From contig NZ_FZOI01000002.1 in the NCBI RefSeq assembly GCF_900188385.1, forward strand, positions 402,542-466,541: a stretch of DNA of 64,000 nt, written 5' to 3'. This document shows positions 38,647 through 48,879 of this stretch, in pieces (the first letter of the stretch is position 1; every line of letters starts with the position of its first letter). Source of the stretch: Azospirillum sp. RU38E. Its GTDB lineage: Bacteria; Pseudomonadota; Alphaproteobacteria; Azospirillales; Azospirillaceae. The position numbers and the translations under genes are program-made. The notes under the pieces are model-generated. The model was not told the DNA's origin, ran no database searches, and was given only the letters and a program-made list of their open reading frames with translations.

Positions 38647-39621
38647 TCAGTAGCGAACCAGGGCGCCGCCCCAGGTGAAGCCGCCGCCCATCGCCTCCAG
38701 CAACAGCACATCACCCCGCTTGATGCGGCCATCATGCACCGCCTCCACCAACGCCAGCGGAATGGAGGCGGCAGAGGTATTGCCATGGTGATCGACCGTC
38801 ACCACAACGCGTGCCGGGTCCAGCTTCAACTTACGGCCAGTCCCTTCAATAATGCGCCGGTTAGCCTGATGCGGCACCAGCCAGTCGATATCCGACGGCT
38901 GCATGTCATTGGCGGCCAGGGCTTCGCGCACCACATCGGCCAGATTGACCACGGCGTGCTTGAATACTTCCTGCCCGCGCATCCGCAGATGGCCCACGGT
39001 CTGCGTGCTGGAAGGGCCACCATCGACATAAAGCAGATCGTGGTGGCAGCCATCGGAATGCAGATGGGTGGAGAGGATACCCTGGTCGGCCGCCGTGCCC
39101 TGCCCTTCCTGTGCCCGCAGCACCACCGCCCCGGCACCGTCCCCGAACAGCACACAGGTGGTGCGGTCGGTCCAGTCAAGGATGCGGGAGAAGGTTTCCG
39201 CCCCGATCACCAGCACCGTGCGCGCCTGCCCGGCCTTGATGAAATTATCCGCCACCGACAGGGCATAGATGAAGCCGGAACAGACCGCCTGCACATCAAA
39301 GGCAGCACCGCGCTTCATGCCCAGGCGCGCCTGCACCTTGGTGGCGGTGGCGGGAAAGGTATTATCGGGCGTGGCCGTGGCCAGCACGATCAAATCCAGC
39401 TCATCCACCGTCACGCCGGCATGATCCAGGGCGGCGATGGCAGCGTGATAAGCCAGATCGCTGGTGGTCTCACCATCAGCAGCAATATGGCGGGATTTGA
39501 TGCCGGTACGTTCGCTGATCCATTCATCCGACGTATCGACGATCTTGGTGAGATCGTCATTGGTCATGACGCGCGCGGGCAGATAGGAGCCGCAGCCCAG
39601 GATGATCGATCGGATCGCCAT
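38647..39621 (-). CDS. fabH: Beta-ketoacyl-ACP synthase III
   Basis: 324 residues. The catalytic triad is Cys114 ([12 protein letters not shown]), His251 (VPHQANRRI) and Asn281 ([10 protein letters not shown]), with the C-terminal [13 protein letters not shown]. It condenses acetyl-CoA with malonyl-ACP to start fatty-acid synthesis. Its ATG overlaps the plsX stop (TAATG). About 105 bases separate it from ihfA. Confidence 0.97.
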   Translation of the reverse strand: MAIRSIILGCGSYLPARVMTNDDLTKIVDTSDEWISERTGIKSRHIAADGETTSDLAYHAAIAALDHAGVTVDELDLIVLATATPDNTFPATATKVQARLGMKRGAAFDVQAVCSGFIYALSVADNFIKAGQARTVLVIGAETFSRILDWTDRTTCVLFGDGAGAVVLRAQEGQGTAADQGILSTHLHSDGCHHDLLYVDGGPSSTQTVGHLRMRGQEVFKHAVVNLADVVREALAANDMQPSDIDWLVPHQANRRIIEGTGRKLKLDPARVVVTVDHHGNTSAASIPLALVEAVHDGRIKRGDVLLLEAMGGGFTWGGALVRY

Positions 39622-40703
39622 TATTGAACCGCCGCCTCGCTACCCTGACCATCCGCCTCGGCCTTGGCGGCGGCACTGGCGGCCAGGGCCGCCTGCAATA
39701 CCGCCAATTGGTCACGGATCTTATCGTTGAAACCGTGATTGGCCATGTCGGCCGCCACGGCGATGGCGTTGCTGAAGCCGATGGCATCGGTGCCGCCATG
39801 GCTTTTCACACAGATGCCACGCAGCCCCAGGAACATCGCGCCATTATAACGGCGCGGGTCCATGCGCAGGCGCAGCTTGCCAAAGGCGCCACGGGCCAGC
39901 AGATAGCCCAGCTTGGCCAGCAGAGAAGAAGCAAAGGTGCGCTTCAGGAACTCGCTGTAAAGCTTGGCCGTGCCTTCCGCCGCCTTAAGCGCGACATTGC
40001 CGGTGAAACCGTCGGTAACGATGACATCGACAGTACCGGCAGCAATATCGTTGCCTTCCACAAAACCGTGGAAGTTCCGGGCCAGTGGCGTGTCACGCAG
40101 GGCCGCAGCAGCCTCACGGATCGACTCGTGGCCCTTCTGCTCCTCCGACCCGACATTCAGCAGGCCGATGGAAGGTTCCAGCAATCCCAGCACGGTCCGG
40201 CTGAATACGGTGCCCATCACAGCGAACTGGACAAGATTATCCGCGTCGCATTCCAGATTGGCCCCCATATCCAGCATCACGCTCTCCCCCCGCAAGGTCG
40301 GGAAGATGGAGGCGATGGCCGGACGGTCGATACCGGGCAGCGTTTTCAGCACGAATTTGGCAATCGCCATCAACGCGCCGGTATTCCCGGCGGAGACAAC
40401 GCAAGCCGCCTCCCCCGCCGCCACCGCATCGATGGCCAGCCGCATACTGGAATTGCGTCCAGCACGCAAAGCAACAGAGGGTTTGGCATCCATGGCCACA
40501 AAATCAGGCGTATGCCGGACGGTGGAAATGGATTTCAGTGCCGGATGGCGGTCGAGAAGCGCGTTGATACGCGCTTCATCGCCGACAAACAGGAACTCGA
40601 CATTCGAACAGCGCTCACGCGCCAAGTCGGCGCCGGCGACGACCATGTCAGGTGCATGGTCGCCACCCATGGCGTCCAAGGCGATCCGCAAGCGCGCAGT
40701 CAC
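39621..40703 (-). CDS. plsX: Phosphate acyltransferase PlsX
   Basis: 360 residues, GTG start. It begins [20 protein letters not shown] and contains the family blocks [30 protein letters not shown] and [17 protein letters not shown]. PlsX makes acyl-phosphate from acyl-ACP for phospholipid synthesis. It is coupled to fabH and lies 45 bases after rpmF. The C-terminal tail ([17 protein letters not shown]) is Ala-rich and variable. Confidence 0.97.
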   Translation of the reverse strand: MTARLRIALDAMGGDHAPDMVVAGADLARERCSNVEFLFVGDEARINALLDRHPALKSISTVRHTPDFVAMDAKPSVALRAGRNSSMRLAIDAVAAGEAACVVSAGNTGALMAIAKFVLKTLPGIDRPAIASIFPTLRGESVMLDMGANLECDADNLVQFAVMGTVFSRTVLGLLEPSIGLLNVGSEEQKGHESIREAAAALRDTPLARNFHGFVEGNDIAAGTVDVIVTDGFTGNVALKAAEGTAKLYSEFLKRTFASSLLAKLGYLLARGAFGKLRLRMDPRRYNGAMFLGLRGICVKSHGGTDAIGFSNAIAVAADMANHGFNDKIRDQLAVLQAALAASAAAKAEADGQGSEAAVQ

Positions 40704-40748
40704 GAGCGTACGTGGTCCCTATACCGCGAGAAGCCGGAACGGCAATGA

Positions 40749-40937
40749 TTACGCGGCGGCAGCAGCGGTCTGCGTCACTTCACGGCCGTCATACTGGCCG
40801 CAGGAGCCGCAGACATGGTGCGGGCGCTTCAGCTCGCCGCAGTTGCTGCATTCATTGTACGCGGAAGCGGTCAGCCCGTCATGCGAACGGCGCATGTTAC
40901 GCTTGGACTTGGAGGTCTTTTTCTTCGGAACGGCCAT
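40749..40937 (-). CDS. rpmF: Ribosomal protein L32
   Basis: 62 residues. [20 protein letters not shown] is the L32 N-terminus, followed by a zinc-ribbon CSNC...CGSC, so this is a zinc-binding copy. It has the standard position between DUF177 and plsX. Confidence 0.97.
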   Translation of the reverse strand: MAVPKKKTSKSKRNMRRSHDGLTASAYNECSNCGELKRPHHVCGSCGQYDGREVTQTAAAAA

Positions 40938-41037
40938 GATCGTAACTCACAATGTTTTAGGCGGCCAACAAGGGGCCGCCTTGGACAGAGGCGCTTGAAT
41001 ACTGGATATGGTGTGTCAGGGCAAGCGAGAAACCCGA

Positions 41038-41628
41038 TTATGACGACTTCTTTAAGCGGGACAGGGCCGCAAAAGGGTTCTGACGGGGTGGCTCGGGCGG
41101 CAGATCACCCCCATTATCCTGGGTTGTCGGATCATAATCCTCCAGAATCGGGGTAAATTCCACCCCTGGCACGCGCGGATAAGGTTCCAGCGACAGCGAA
41201 AGATTCTGGGCCACCAGTTCGCCAATATCGATCCGCCCGCCCGGCATCGGCTCGGGGAAATCCTCATCCCCGCCCAGATATTGAAAATGATCGCTCTCCG
41301 CCTCATCCTCCTCCTTGGGGATCAGATGATCGGGGGCGAACAGGGCGGAGAAATCCTCCTGCACATGGGCAGGCACCGGTTCCAGGGTCACCACACAGCG
41401 CTGCACCACATCGGCCGTCAACTCACCGGTGACCTTGATGAACTCCCCCCGCACCCGGCGCAGGCGCATTCTGGCCGTGAGACCGGATAGGGAGATCAGA
41501 TCGAATCGCTGCGCCAGTGCGGCGCATTCCGCCTCGGTCGCCGTCACCACCTCGTGCCCACCGGCCGTGGTCACCTTGTCGGCGATGACGATGCGGGACA
41601 GTTCGGGGGCCTGGGATGGGCTGTTCAT
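41038..41628 (-). CDS. DUF177 (YceD) family protein
   Basis: 196 residues with a long acidic middle region and the family block RGEFIKVTGELTADVVQRCVVTLEPVP followed by IDIGELVAQNLSLSLEPYPRVPG. YceD proteins are linked to 23S rRNA processing in bacteria and plants; here the gene is upstream of rpmF as expected. Unlike some homologues it has no CxxC pair, only a single Cys in QRCVVTLEPV. Confidence 0.9.
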   Translation of the reverse strand: MNSPSQAPELSRIVIADKVTTAGGHEVVTATEAECAALAQRFDLISLSGLTARMRLRRVRGEFIKVTGELTADVVQRCVVTLEPVPAHVQEDFSALFAPDHLIPKEEDEAESDHFQYLGGDEDFPEPMPGGRIDIGELVAQNLSLSLEPYPRVPGVEFTPILEDYDPTTQDNGGDLPPEPPRQNPFAALSRLKKSS

Positions 41629-41700
41629 GATGGCAACTCCACTGAAACGACAAGGATGCGGCCCGCGAAAGCGGGCGGATAGCGGACGGTAACCGACCGC

Positions 41701-42228
41701 TCAGGATATAAAGGTGATGTCCCCGGCCAGCAGCCGCTCGACAGGGAAGGCTTCCAGATGGGCGAGCTGGCGGCGGGCATAGGCCGCCATGGCGGCCACA
41801 TGCTCCGGCTCTGGCAGGGTGGAGCCATAAAGATTGCGATCGAGTGCGGCTTCCAGCGTGGCACCATCGGTACCGGCCAATCCGGTATCATAGGCCTGAA
41901 CACGCCCATAATAATGACTGGCCAGTTCCTTCACCCGCTCGCCCACCTTCATGTCGCTGGCCCCCAGTTCGCGCAGATTGAAATCCAGATCGGCGAACAT
42001 GAAATCAAACAGGGCCTGATTAAAATCAGCCACCGCGGGGCCGCCCATGGCCAGCCGGCGCATCACCAGCCAAGCATGAAGGGAAATCGTCTCAAACCGC
42101 CCCTCCAGCGTGTCTGGCACGCCCAGATCGCGAAAAAATACCGGCTGGCGCGCCTGCTCCACAATCGCGCCATAGAGTTCTGCCACGGTGCGTTCCGAGA
42201 TCTTTTTCCTGAACAGGCGGTTCAACAT
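41701..42228 (-). CDS. Ubiquinol-cytochrome c chaperone (CBP3/UQCC) family protein
   Basis: 175 residues from the ATG at 42228; a longer open frame to 42939 is an overlap artefact. The all-helical protein has FETISLHAWLVMRRL, DFMFADLDFNLRELGASDMKVGERVKELASHYYGRVQAY, which is typical of the CBP3 family that assists assembly of cytochrome bc1. First gene of the leftward housekeeping block; divergent from bamE. Confidence 0.88.
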   Translation of the reverse strand: MLNRLFRKKISERTVAELYGAIVEQARQPVFFRDLGVPDTLEGRFETISLHAWLVMRRLAMGGPAVADFNQALFDFMFADLDFNLRELGASDMKVGERVKELASHYYGRVQAYDTGLAGTDGATLEAALDRNLYGSTLPEPEHVAAMAAYARRQLAHLEAFPVERLLAGDITFIS

Positions 42229-42465
42229 GGAAAGCTTCCAAAGCGGCGGTTGAGGGCAACGGAATGGCCGCCGCCATAATATGGCAGGGGCAGTGATTGA
42301 CATTGCGCCAAAGCCGGTGCCAATGTCACCGGCCAGATAGGGGGCGGTGCCCCCGGCGTCAAGCATGGCCGATTGTACGACCGCTTGTGTCGTGCTGTCT
42401 GGTTCGTGCATAGGCAGCCGGTGCACCGGTTCCTGGTGATGATTTTGACAAGAGATGCTCCGTTC

Positions 42466-42933
42466 ATGCGCAAGACCCACGCTTCGCTGCTGTTGACCGC
42501 CGGCTTCGCCGGCCTGGCCCTGGCAGGGTGCAGCCCGATCACTGCGGTCAGGGGCAATCTTGTCGAAGATAGCCGCCTGGCCCAGATCCAGCAGGGCACC
42601 ACCACCCGCGATCAGGTGCAATATGTGCTGGGCTCGCCCACATCCACCGGCACGGTGGATGGCGCCACCTGGTATTATATCGGCCGCCACACCGCGCAGG
42701 AGGCCTTCTTCGATCCGGAAGTGACGGCCCAGCGCATCGTGCGCATCCGCTTTAATGATCAGGGCACGGTGCAGGAGATCAAGGAGATTGATGGCAGCGA
42801 GGCCGCCTATGTGGCGCCGGTTGCCCGCGTCACCCCGACCGAAGGCCATGATATGGGCTTCTTCGAACAGATGCTGAGCAACCTGTCCAAGCCGTCGCGC
42901 AAGAAGAAGGATGACGGCAAGAAGAAGAAGTAA
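42466..42933 (+). CDS. bamE: Outer-membrane assembly lipoprotein BamE (SmpA/OmlA)
   Basis: 155 residues from the ATG at 42466, with a lipoprotein signal and lipobox LALAGC (Cys22). The BamE domain is seen in IQQGTTTRDQVQYVLGSPTSTG and TWYYIGRHT. The C-terminus ends in a Lys-rich tail (RKKKDDGKKKK) longer than in E. coli. It belongs to the Bam complex for outer-membrane protein insertion. It is followed directly by repeat copy C, then by a bidirectional terminator. Confidence 0.92.
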   Translation: MRKTHASLLLTAGFAGLALAGCSPITAVRGNLVEDSRLAQIQQGTTTRDQVQYVLGSPTSTGTVDGATWYYIGRHTAQEAFFDPEVTAQRIVRIRFNDQGTVQEIKEIDGSEAAYVAPVARVTPTEGHDMGFFEQMLSNLSKPSRKKKDDGKKKK

Positions 42934-43082
42934 TACCAACGGTCATAATTCATGACCGTTGGTACGGCGGCGACCGCCGCCGCGCCGCTCGTGCGGCGTA
43001 GCCAAGCCAGCGGATGCTGGCGCCGGCAACTGAGGGGCAGGAAAGATTGACCAACGGTCAAGATTTCATGCCACTGGTATAA
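42933..43082 (-). repeat. Structured intergenic repeat, copy C (inverted)
   Basis: Read on the minus strand it has H1 GCCAGC-ATCC-GCTGGC (43006-43021), then TTGGCT; H2 CGCCGC-ACGA-GCGGCG (42983-42998); H3 CGGCGGC-GGTC-GCCGCCG (42965-42982); and H4, a 13-base stem (42934-42946 with 42952-42964). The outer left hairpin is degenerate (43050-43079). Ends are ATACCAA and TGGTATAA. It starts 2 bases after the bamE stop codon. Confidence 0.85.
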
Positions 43083-43104
43083 GTTCGCGCGGCGCGCGGT
43101 CTGA

Positions 43105-43147
43105 AACGAAAACAGGCGGCCATCACGGGCCGCCTGTTTTGTTTTTG
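43105..43147. terminator. Bidirectional Rho-independent terminator, bamE / hppA
   Basis: ACAGGCGGCC (43112-43121) pairs with GGCCGCCTGT (43128-43137), loop ATCACG. The plus strand is followed by TTTTGTTTTT and the minus strand by TTTTCGTTT. It serves the two convergent genes. Confidence 0.88.
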
Positions 43148-43157
43148 GCCGCAGTTC

Positions 43158-45284
43158 CTATTGATGGGCCAGAATGGCCAGCAACAACAGGGCCACGATA
43201 TTGGTGATCTTGATCATCGGGTTCACGGCCGGGCCGGCCGTGTCCTTATAGGGATCGCCCACCGTATCGCCGGTCACTGCCGCCTTATGCGCGTCCGAAC
43301 CTTTGCCGCCATGGTGGCCTTCCTCGATATATTTCTTGGCATTGTCCCAGGCCCCGCCGCCCGAGGTCATGGAGATGGCGACGAACAGGCCGGTGACGAT
43401 AACGCCCAGCAACATGGCGCCCACGGCGGAAAAAGCCGCCCCCTTGCCGGCAATCGCCGCCACCAGGGCGTAAAGCACCAAGGGGGCCAGCACCGGCAAC
43501 AGGGAAGGCACGATCATTTCCCGGATGGCGGAACGGGTCAGCATGTCAACGGCGCGGCCATAATCGGGTTTTGAGGTGCCGGCCATGATGCCCGGATTCT
43601 CCCGGAACTGACGGCGCACCTCCTCCACCACCGAGCCGGCGGCACGGCCCACCGCCGTCATGCCCATGGCCCCGAACAGATAGGGCAGCAGCCCACCCAG
43701 AATCAGCCCGACCACGACATAGGGGTTGGAAAGGCTGAAATCGATCGCCACCCCCGCGAAATAGGGATAGGTCGCAGGATCGGCCATGAAATATTTCAGA
43801 TCCTCATGATAGGCCGCGAACAGCACCAGCGCGCCCAGTCCGGCCGAACCGATGGCATAGCCCTTGGTCACGGCCTTGGTTGTATTGCCCACGGCATCCA
43901 GCGCATCGGTGGTGACGCGCACCTCCTTGGGCAGGTCGGCCATCTCGGCGATGCCGCCGCCATTATCGGTGACGGGGCCATAGGCATCCAGCGCCACCAC
44001 CATACCCGCCACCGCCAACATGCTGGTGACCGCAATGGCGATGCCGAACAGGCCCGCCAGCAGATAACAGCCAATGATGGCGGCACAGATCACCAGCGCT
44101 GGCAGAGCTGTGGATTCCATGGAAATGGCCAAGCCCTGGATGACATTGGTGCCATGGCCGGTGGTGCTGCTCTGCGCCACCGACCTCACCGGGCGATAGC
44201 CGGTACCGGTGTAATATTCGGTGATCCAGACAATCAGCGCCGTCACCAATTGCCCGATGACAGCGCAATAATAAAGGTCTGTCCCGGTGAAACGAACACC
44301 GGCCCCGGTGGCCAGTATGGTGGCGAACCCTTCGGGCAGCACCCACGCCGTCACAGCGGCAATCGCCCCCAGCGACAGCACCCCGCAGGCGATGAGACCC
44401 TTGTAAAGCGCCCCCATGATGTTGCCGGAACTGCCCAGCCGAACGAAGAAGGTGCCGATGATGGAGGTGATGATACAGGCCCCGCCGATGGCCAGCGGAT
44501 AGATCAGCATCGCGTCCAGATAGGCCCCCTGGCCGGCAAAGAAGATGCCGGCCAGCACCATGGTTGCCACCACGGTGACGGCATAGGTTTCAAACAGGTC
44601 GGCCGCCATGCCGGCGCAATCGCCGACATTATCGCCCACATTATCGGCAATGACGGCGGGATTGCGCGGATCATCCTCCGGAATGCCGGCTTCCACCTTG
44701 CCCACCAGATCGGCGCCGACATCGGCGCCCTTGGTGAAGATGCCGCCGCCCAGCCGGGCGAAGATGGAGATCAGGGAGGCACCGAAGCCAAGGGCCACCA
44801 GCGCATCCACCAGCGGTCGGCCGGTATAGCCCATGCTGGTCAGCACCAGAAAATAGCCGGCCACCCCCAGCAGGGCGAGGCCGGCCACCAGCATCCCGGT
44901 CACCGCGCCGGCGCGAAAGGCCAACGACAACCCCTGCGCCAGCCCGTGGCGCGCGGCCTCTGCCGTGCGCACATTGGCACGGACGGAAATATTCATGCCG
45001 ATATAGCCAGCCGCCGCCGACAGCACCGCCCCCAGCACAAAGCCGATGGCGACATGCACACCCAGCAGCACACCCACCAGAATGGCAATCACCACGCCCA
45101 CCAAAGCGATGGTCGTATATTGCCGGTTGAGATAGGCGCCGGCCCCGATCTGGATTGCCTGCGCAATTTCCTGCATCCGGGCATTGCCGGGGCTGGCCGC
45201 CAGAACCGAACGCGCCGTCGCCAATCCGTACAGAATGGCAAGCACGCCGCAGGCCAGCACGAAATAGAGTACGTGCGTGATCAT
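43158..45284 (-). CDS. hppA: Membrane-bound H+-translocating pyrophosphatase
   Basis: 708 residues with about 16 membrane helices. The pyrophosphate site is [21 protein letters not shown] and [17 protein letters not shown], with the second [16 protein letters not shown] and the C-terminal [15 protein letters not shown]. The K+ site reads [10 protein letters not shown], with Lys where K+-dependent enzymes have Ala, which fits the K+-independent, H+-pumping class. It couples PPi hydrolysis to proton export across the inner membrane. Confidence 0.96.
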   Translation of the reverse strand: MITHVLYFVLACGVLAILYGLATARSVLAASPGNARMQEIAQAIQIGAGAYLNRQYTTIALVGVVIAILVGVLLGVHVAIGFVLGAVLSAAAGYIGMNISVRANVRTAEAARHGLAQGLSLAFRAGAVTGMLVAGLALLGVAGYFLVLTSMGYTGRPLVDALVALGFGASLISIFARLGGGIFTKGADVGADLVGKVEAGIPEDDPRNPAVIADNVGDNVGDCAGMAADLFETYAVTVVATMVLAGIFFAGQGAYLDAMLIYPLAIGGACIITSIIGTFFVRLGSSGNIMGALYKGLIACGVLSLGAIAAVTAWVLPEGFATILATGAGVRFTGTDLYYCAVIGQLVTALIVWITEYYTGTGYRPVRSVAQSSTTGHGTNVIQGLAISMESTALPALVICAAIIGCYLLAGLFGIAIAVTSMLAVAGMVVALDAYGPVTDNGGGIAEMADLPKEVRVTTDALDAVGNTTKAVTKGYAIGSAGLGALVLFAAYHEDLKYFMADPATYPYFAGVAIDFSLSNPYVVVGLILGGLLPYLFGAMGMTAVGRAAGSVVEEVRRQFRENPGIMAGTSKPDYGRAVDMLTRSAIREMIVPSLLPVLAPLVLYALVAAIAGKGAAFSAVGAMLLGVIVTGLFVAISMTSGGGAWDNAKKYIEEGHHGGKGSDAHKAAVTGDTVGDPYKDTAGPAVNPMIKITNIVALLLLAILAHQ

Positions 45285-45440
45285 GTCGTTTCCTTACCCT
45301 ATGGATGGTGCCGCTTCTTGAGCGAACGGGCCGGACGGCCGGCGGCACTCTGGCAAGGGTCAGCATGACACGCACAGGAAACGACATCAATCCGATGCTA
45401 TCGATTTGATATAGCTTGATCCGATATTTCCCAGCCTTGA

Positions 45441-45905
45441 TCAATAGGCCGGACGCTGGCTGACCGACTGGATCAGCACATCGCGCACGATATCGGGACC
45501 GACCACCTTGTCGGTTACCTGCTTCAATTCATCCTTGATGGCAGGGATATTCAGGATCTGGCCATCAATCACCTGCCCCTTATCCAGGGAGCCATAAAGC
45601 GCCTGCACATAGGCATCGATCAGGCGCGGTCCCTTCGCCCTCACCTCATCGCGGACCGTATCATCATCCACTTCCAGGCTGACCGTGATGATGATGTTCT
45701 GCGTCGCCTTGGTCTGGCCCATTACCGGCACGATCATCGGTCCGATGGTGGCATAGGAGGGCGGGCCAGTGCGGACCTTCTTCACCGGTTCCTTGGCTTC
45801 GGCATGTTCAGCGTCGGCCGGTTTGGCCAGGAACATGAAATAGGCACCGGCACCGGCGCCGATCAGCACCAGCAGGGCCAGAACAAGGATGATGATTTTC
45901 TTCAT
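45441..45905 (-). CDS. fliL: Flagellar basal body-associated protein FliL
   Basis: 154 residues with an N-terminal membrane helix (IIILVLALLVLIGAGAGAYFMF), an acidic linker, and the FliL periplasmic domain ending with IPAIKDELKQVTDKVVG and IRDVLIQS-type residues (IVRDVLIQSVSQRPAY). FliL supports stator-driven torque at the basal body. No other flagellar gene is present nearby, so it is an isolated copy. Confidence 0.85.
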   Translation of the reverse strand: MKKIIILVLALLVLIGAGAGAYFMFLAKPADAEHAEAKEPVKKVRTGPPSYATIGPMIVPVMGQTKATQNIIITVSLEVDDDTVRDEVRAKGPRLIDAYVQALYGSLDKGQVIDGQILNIPAIKDELKQVTDKVVGPDIVRDVLIQSVSQRPAY

Positions 45906-46008
45906 GTACGGTCAGCCATCAGCAGGGTTGCGGCCAGTATAGGCCGCCACCGCGCCGGGCACGAGGGCCAATCGCCCTAAAATATCACAACCCCTTTTTG
46001 GCCGACGC

Positions 46009-47154
46009 TCAATGCGGGCTCTTGCCGCCCTCGCCTGCTTGCGGGGCGGCTGCCGTTTCCGCCGTCAACCCCACCTCCCGGTAATATTGCTCGGCCCCCG
46101 GATGCAGGGGTACGGCCAAACCATCCAGTGCCGTGCGCAGTTGGATGGATTTGCCGCGGGGATGCCCGGCATCCAGCAACAGCCGGGTCTGGTCGTTCCA
46201 CAGGGCGGCGGTGATGTCATGCACCAATTGGGGTTTGATATCACCACGCACCAGCCATTGCGCGCCCACCCCCAGGCTGCTGGTGGCCGGCACATTCTCA
46301 TAAGTACCAGCCTCAATGCGGCTTTCGGTGAAGAAGGGCAACCGCTTCTTCAACTGTTCCCCTTTGGGATCATCAAAGGGCAACAGGTTGATCGGCAGGC
46401 GCCGCGCCAGTTCCGACACCGCCGGCAACGGATAGCCGCCGACAATGACAAAGGCATCCAGTTCGCCCGCCACCAGCCGGTCACCGGCCGCCGCCGGGCT
46501 GAGATAGAAGGGATTGACCGCCTTTTCCGACAGGCCATAGCTGGCCAGGATAGCGCGCGACGTCACCAGCGTGCCGGAGCCCTGTTCCCCCAGCGCCACC
46601 CGCTTGCCCTTCAAATCACCCGGTCTTTTCAGGCCACTGTCAGCGCGCACAACCAGATGGATGGTTTCGGTATAAAGATTGGCGATGGCGCGCAGATCGG
46701 CATAGGCCGTCTTTTCAAAGGGCGCCTTGCCCTCAATCGCCGCATGGGCAATGTCGGCCTGGACCAGGGCCGATTCCAACCGACGCTGGCGCAGCAGATT
46801 GACATTCTCCACCGCACCCGACGTGGATTGCGCCACCACAATCAGGCCCGGCACGCCGCAGCTGCCCCCCCGGTCACAAGGGCGCGTACCCGGCGGGTTG
46901 GAGACTGCATTGGCCAGCAACCCGCCGATCAGGAAATAGGTACCGCCGGTGGTCGCCGTACCAATCTGGAAAAAGCGCACCTGATCGCCTGGCTGCTGGC
47001 CCTGGGCCCCAGGCACCAGACCCAGCCCCAGAAGGCCGCCCCCTGCCAGCAGCAGCAGCCGTCTTCTTGACGGGGCAGCGGGGTGCAACGGGTCGGAAAG
47101 GGTGTCTGCGGGTCCGGCGCGGAACTGCATGGCGCGGTGCATCCGATCGCTCAT
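46009..47154 (-). CDS. TAXI family TRAP transporter solute-binding protein
   Basis: 381 residues. A Tat-like signal (SRRRLLLLAGGGLLGLGLVPGAQG) is preceded by an unusually long N-terminal stretch, so the true start may be later. The mature part opens FFQIGTATTGGTYFLIGGLLANAVS and has the subfamily segment RPCDRGGSCGVPGLIVVAQSTSGAVENV with a Cys pair. It then has VVRADSGLKRPGDLKGKRVALGEQGSGT. Such proteins capture organic acids or amino acids for a TRAP permease. No permease gene is adjacent. Confidence 0.88.
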   Translation of the reverse strand: MSDRMHRAMQFRAGPADTLSDPLHPAAPSRRRLLLLAGGGLLGLGLVPGAQGQQPGDQVRFFQIGTATTGGTYFLIGGLLANAVSNPPGTRPCDRGGSCGVPGLIVVAQSTSGAVENVNLLRQRRLESALVQADIAHAAIEGKAPFEKTAYADLRAIANLYTETIHLVVRADSGLKRPGDLKGKRVALGEQGSGTLVTSRAILASYGLSEKAVNPFYLSPAAAGDRLVAGELDAFVIVGGYPLPAVSELARRLPINLLPFDDPKGEQLKKRLPFFTESRIEAGTYENVPATSSLGVGAQWLVRGDIKPQLVHDITAALWNDQTRLLLDAGHPRGKSIQLRTALDGLAVPLHPGAEQYYREVGLTAETAAAPQAGEGGKSPH

Positions 47155-47296
47155 GGTTCAATTGCCCTATGGTGCGCCCCGCCAGCCACTGGCGCAACTG
47201 GAACGCCTGCGCAACAACCGGCAGAAAGCGGTGCATTGAAGAAGTGAGCAAAGGATTTCACCCGGCTGTGGCGAAAATATCGCCAAGCCGAGACCA

Positions 47297-47896
47297 TCAC
47301 ATGACGTCGAGCAGCAACAGCACACCGACCAACGCAATGGCGGCCCCCGCAAGCCGGGAAGCCATTGCACCGCCAAACTGGTAAAGCGTCGCCGACAGGC
47401 CGACTCCAGCACTCAACGCCAGCAGGCATCCGGCCACCAGCCCCGGCCAGAACAGCCACTGGCTGCTGGGCGCGCCATCCCATTGTGACAGGGCGATACC
47501 GTGCAGCGCCCCGGCAATGGCCGCCAGCACCAAGCCAAGCACCCTGGGCAGGGAGACGGTGAAGGCCAGCAAACCGCCGAACAGCACCAGTGACGCCTCC
47601 AGCGCATAAGCGGCATAGGGGATGTGAATGCCCGAGCGTGTCAGCACGCCGAACAACAGCCCCGCCACCAGAGCCAGGGCGGCACCGGTGCCAGGGCTGC
47701 CCTGGCCCTGCATATCCAGCCACAGGCCCAGCCCCAGCAGGCCCAGCAGATGCAGATAGGTCAGCACCGGCCCCGCCAGACCGGCGGAAAAGCTGGGCGG
47801 CAGCGCTGTGGCGGCGGCCACATCGCCCGCCAGCACGGCCAACGACAGGGCGGAAATGATCAGGCGGCGGGAGGCAGCACCAGTGCCGCATCGCAT
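47297..47896 (-). CDS. HupE/UreJ-like membrane protein (divergent)
   Basis: 199 residues from the ATG at 47896 (GCGGAG nine bases upstream); a frame reaching to 48055 overlaps the next gene. A signal-like N-terminus is followed by about six helices. The family segments YALEASLVLFGGLLAF and IAGALHGIALSQ (with conserved HG) fit HupE/UreJ nickel/cobalt carriers. However, the usual HPLxGxDH metal motif near the first helix is replaced by GPVLTYLHLLGLLGLGLW. Metal transport is therefore uncertain. No urease or hydrogenase genes are nearby. Confidence 0.65.
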   Translation of the reverse strand: MRCGTGAASRRLIISALSLAVLAGDVAAATALPPSFSAGLAGPVLTYLHLLGLLGLGLWLDMQGQGSPGTGAALALVAGLLFGVLTRSGIHIPYAAYALEASLVLFGGLLAFTVSLPRVLGLVLAAIAGALHGIALSQWDGAPSSQWLFWPGLVAGCLLALSAGVGLSATLYQFGGAMASRLAGAAIALVGVLLLLDVM

Positions 47897-47970
47897 CAGA
47901 AAAAACTCCGCGTGACGGTGGGAATGCCCCCCTTGATCGCCCACCGGATAAGCAGAGGTCAAGGCCACTG

Positions 47971-48879
47971 TCAGCCATCGGCATCGGCCGACTGCCCCGC
48001 CGTCACGCTGACGGCCACCCTCATGCCCAGATAGTCGGCCGGCGCGCCCGTCCATTGTCCGGTCAGCGGCACGGCCTGGCTGGCATCGCGTGTCACCGCC
48101 ACGCGGATCAGGTTGCGCCCGCCGGCAATCCCATTGGTGGGATCAAACTCCACCCAGCCGGCACCGGGCAGATAGGTCTGCATCCAGGCATGGGTGGCAC
48201 CGGCGCCGATGGTGCCGCCCGGTCCGCCATCCACTGTCGGGTCATAGAGATAGCCGCTGACGAACCGGGCAGCCAGCCCCAGGCTCCGTACCGCCTCCAT
48301 CATCAACAAGGCGAAATCCCGGCAGGAACCGCTGCCGCGCGCCAGCGTCTCCACCGGGCTTTGCGTACCTTCCGCATCACGCGGCTGATAGGTGAAGCCG
48401 TTGCGGATGGCGGCCGTCATGGCCAGCAACATGGGCAGGGTTTCCACCAGCCCGCCCGCCCCCGACCGGACAAACCGGCGCGCCCATTCATCAACCTGAT
48501 GCTCCGGGTCAGGATAATGGCGTTCCATGGTGCGGCCCAGATCCGGGACCTCCGCCGCGTCATAACTGAACGGGTAATGGCTTGCATGATCCTCAAGCGA
48601 GAAATCACCCGGCCCGGTCGGGAATTGTTCCAGCACAATCCGGCTTTCGATGCTCAGCCGGCGGGTGCTGATGCCATCGAACCGGGCCAGCGCCACTGAG
48701 TTGCCGAACACATCATGCATCCAGCGCAGGTCGCTGGGCCGCGGATCGATCACCAGCCCGGTTTCCAGCAGGCGCAGATCGTGGCTGTCGCGCGGACGGA
48801 ACATCATCCGATGCGGCCCCAGCACCACCGGATTGGCATAATCATAGGTGGTTTTGTGCGTGACGGTGAGAATGCCCAT
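47971..48879 (-). CDS. Transglutaminase-like cysteine peptidase family protein
   Basis: 302 residues from the ATG at 48879 (GGGGG nine bases upstream). The N-terminal region (HKTTYDYANPVVLGPHRMMFRPRDSHD) is the bacterial transglutaminase N-domain. The core has the triad Cys186 (ARGSGSCRDFA), His230 (GATHAWMQTYLPGAGW) and Asp246 (VEFDPTNG). Proteins of this type are often near peptide ligase or alpha-E genes; none is seen here. Proteolytic or amidase function is inferred only from the fold. Confidence 0.87.
   Translation of the reverse strand: MGILTVTHKTTYDYANPVVLGPHRMMFRPRDSHDLRLLETGLVIDPRPSDLRWMHDVFGNSVALARFDGISTRRLSIESRIVLEQFPTGPGDFSLEDHASHYPFSYDAAEVPDLGRTMERHYPDPEHQVDEWARRFVRSGAGGLVETLPMLLAMTAAIRNGFTYQPRDAEGTQSPVETLARGSGSCRDFALLMMEAVRSLGLAARFVSGYLYDPTVDGGPGGTIGAGATHAWMQTYLPGAGWVEFDPTNGIAGGRNLIRVAVTRDASQAVPLTGQWTGAPADYLGMRVAVSVTAGQSADADG

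Noticed and set aside
42229-42939. Upstream extension of the CBP3-like gene
   Set aside because: It overlaps bamE on the opposite strand and reaches repeat copy C. The ATG at 42228 has an SD and fits the family length.
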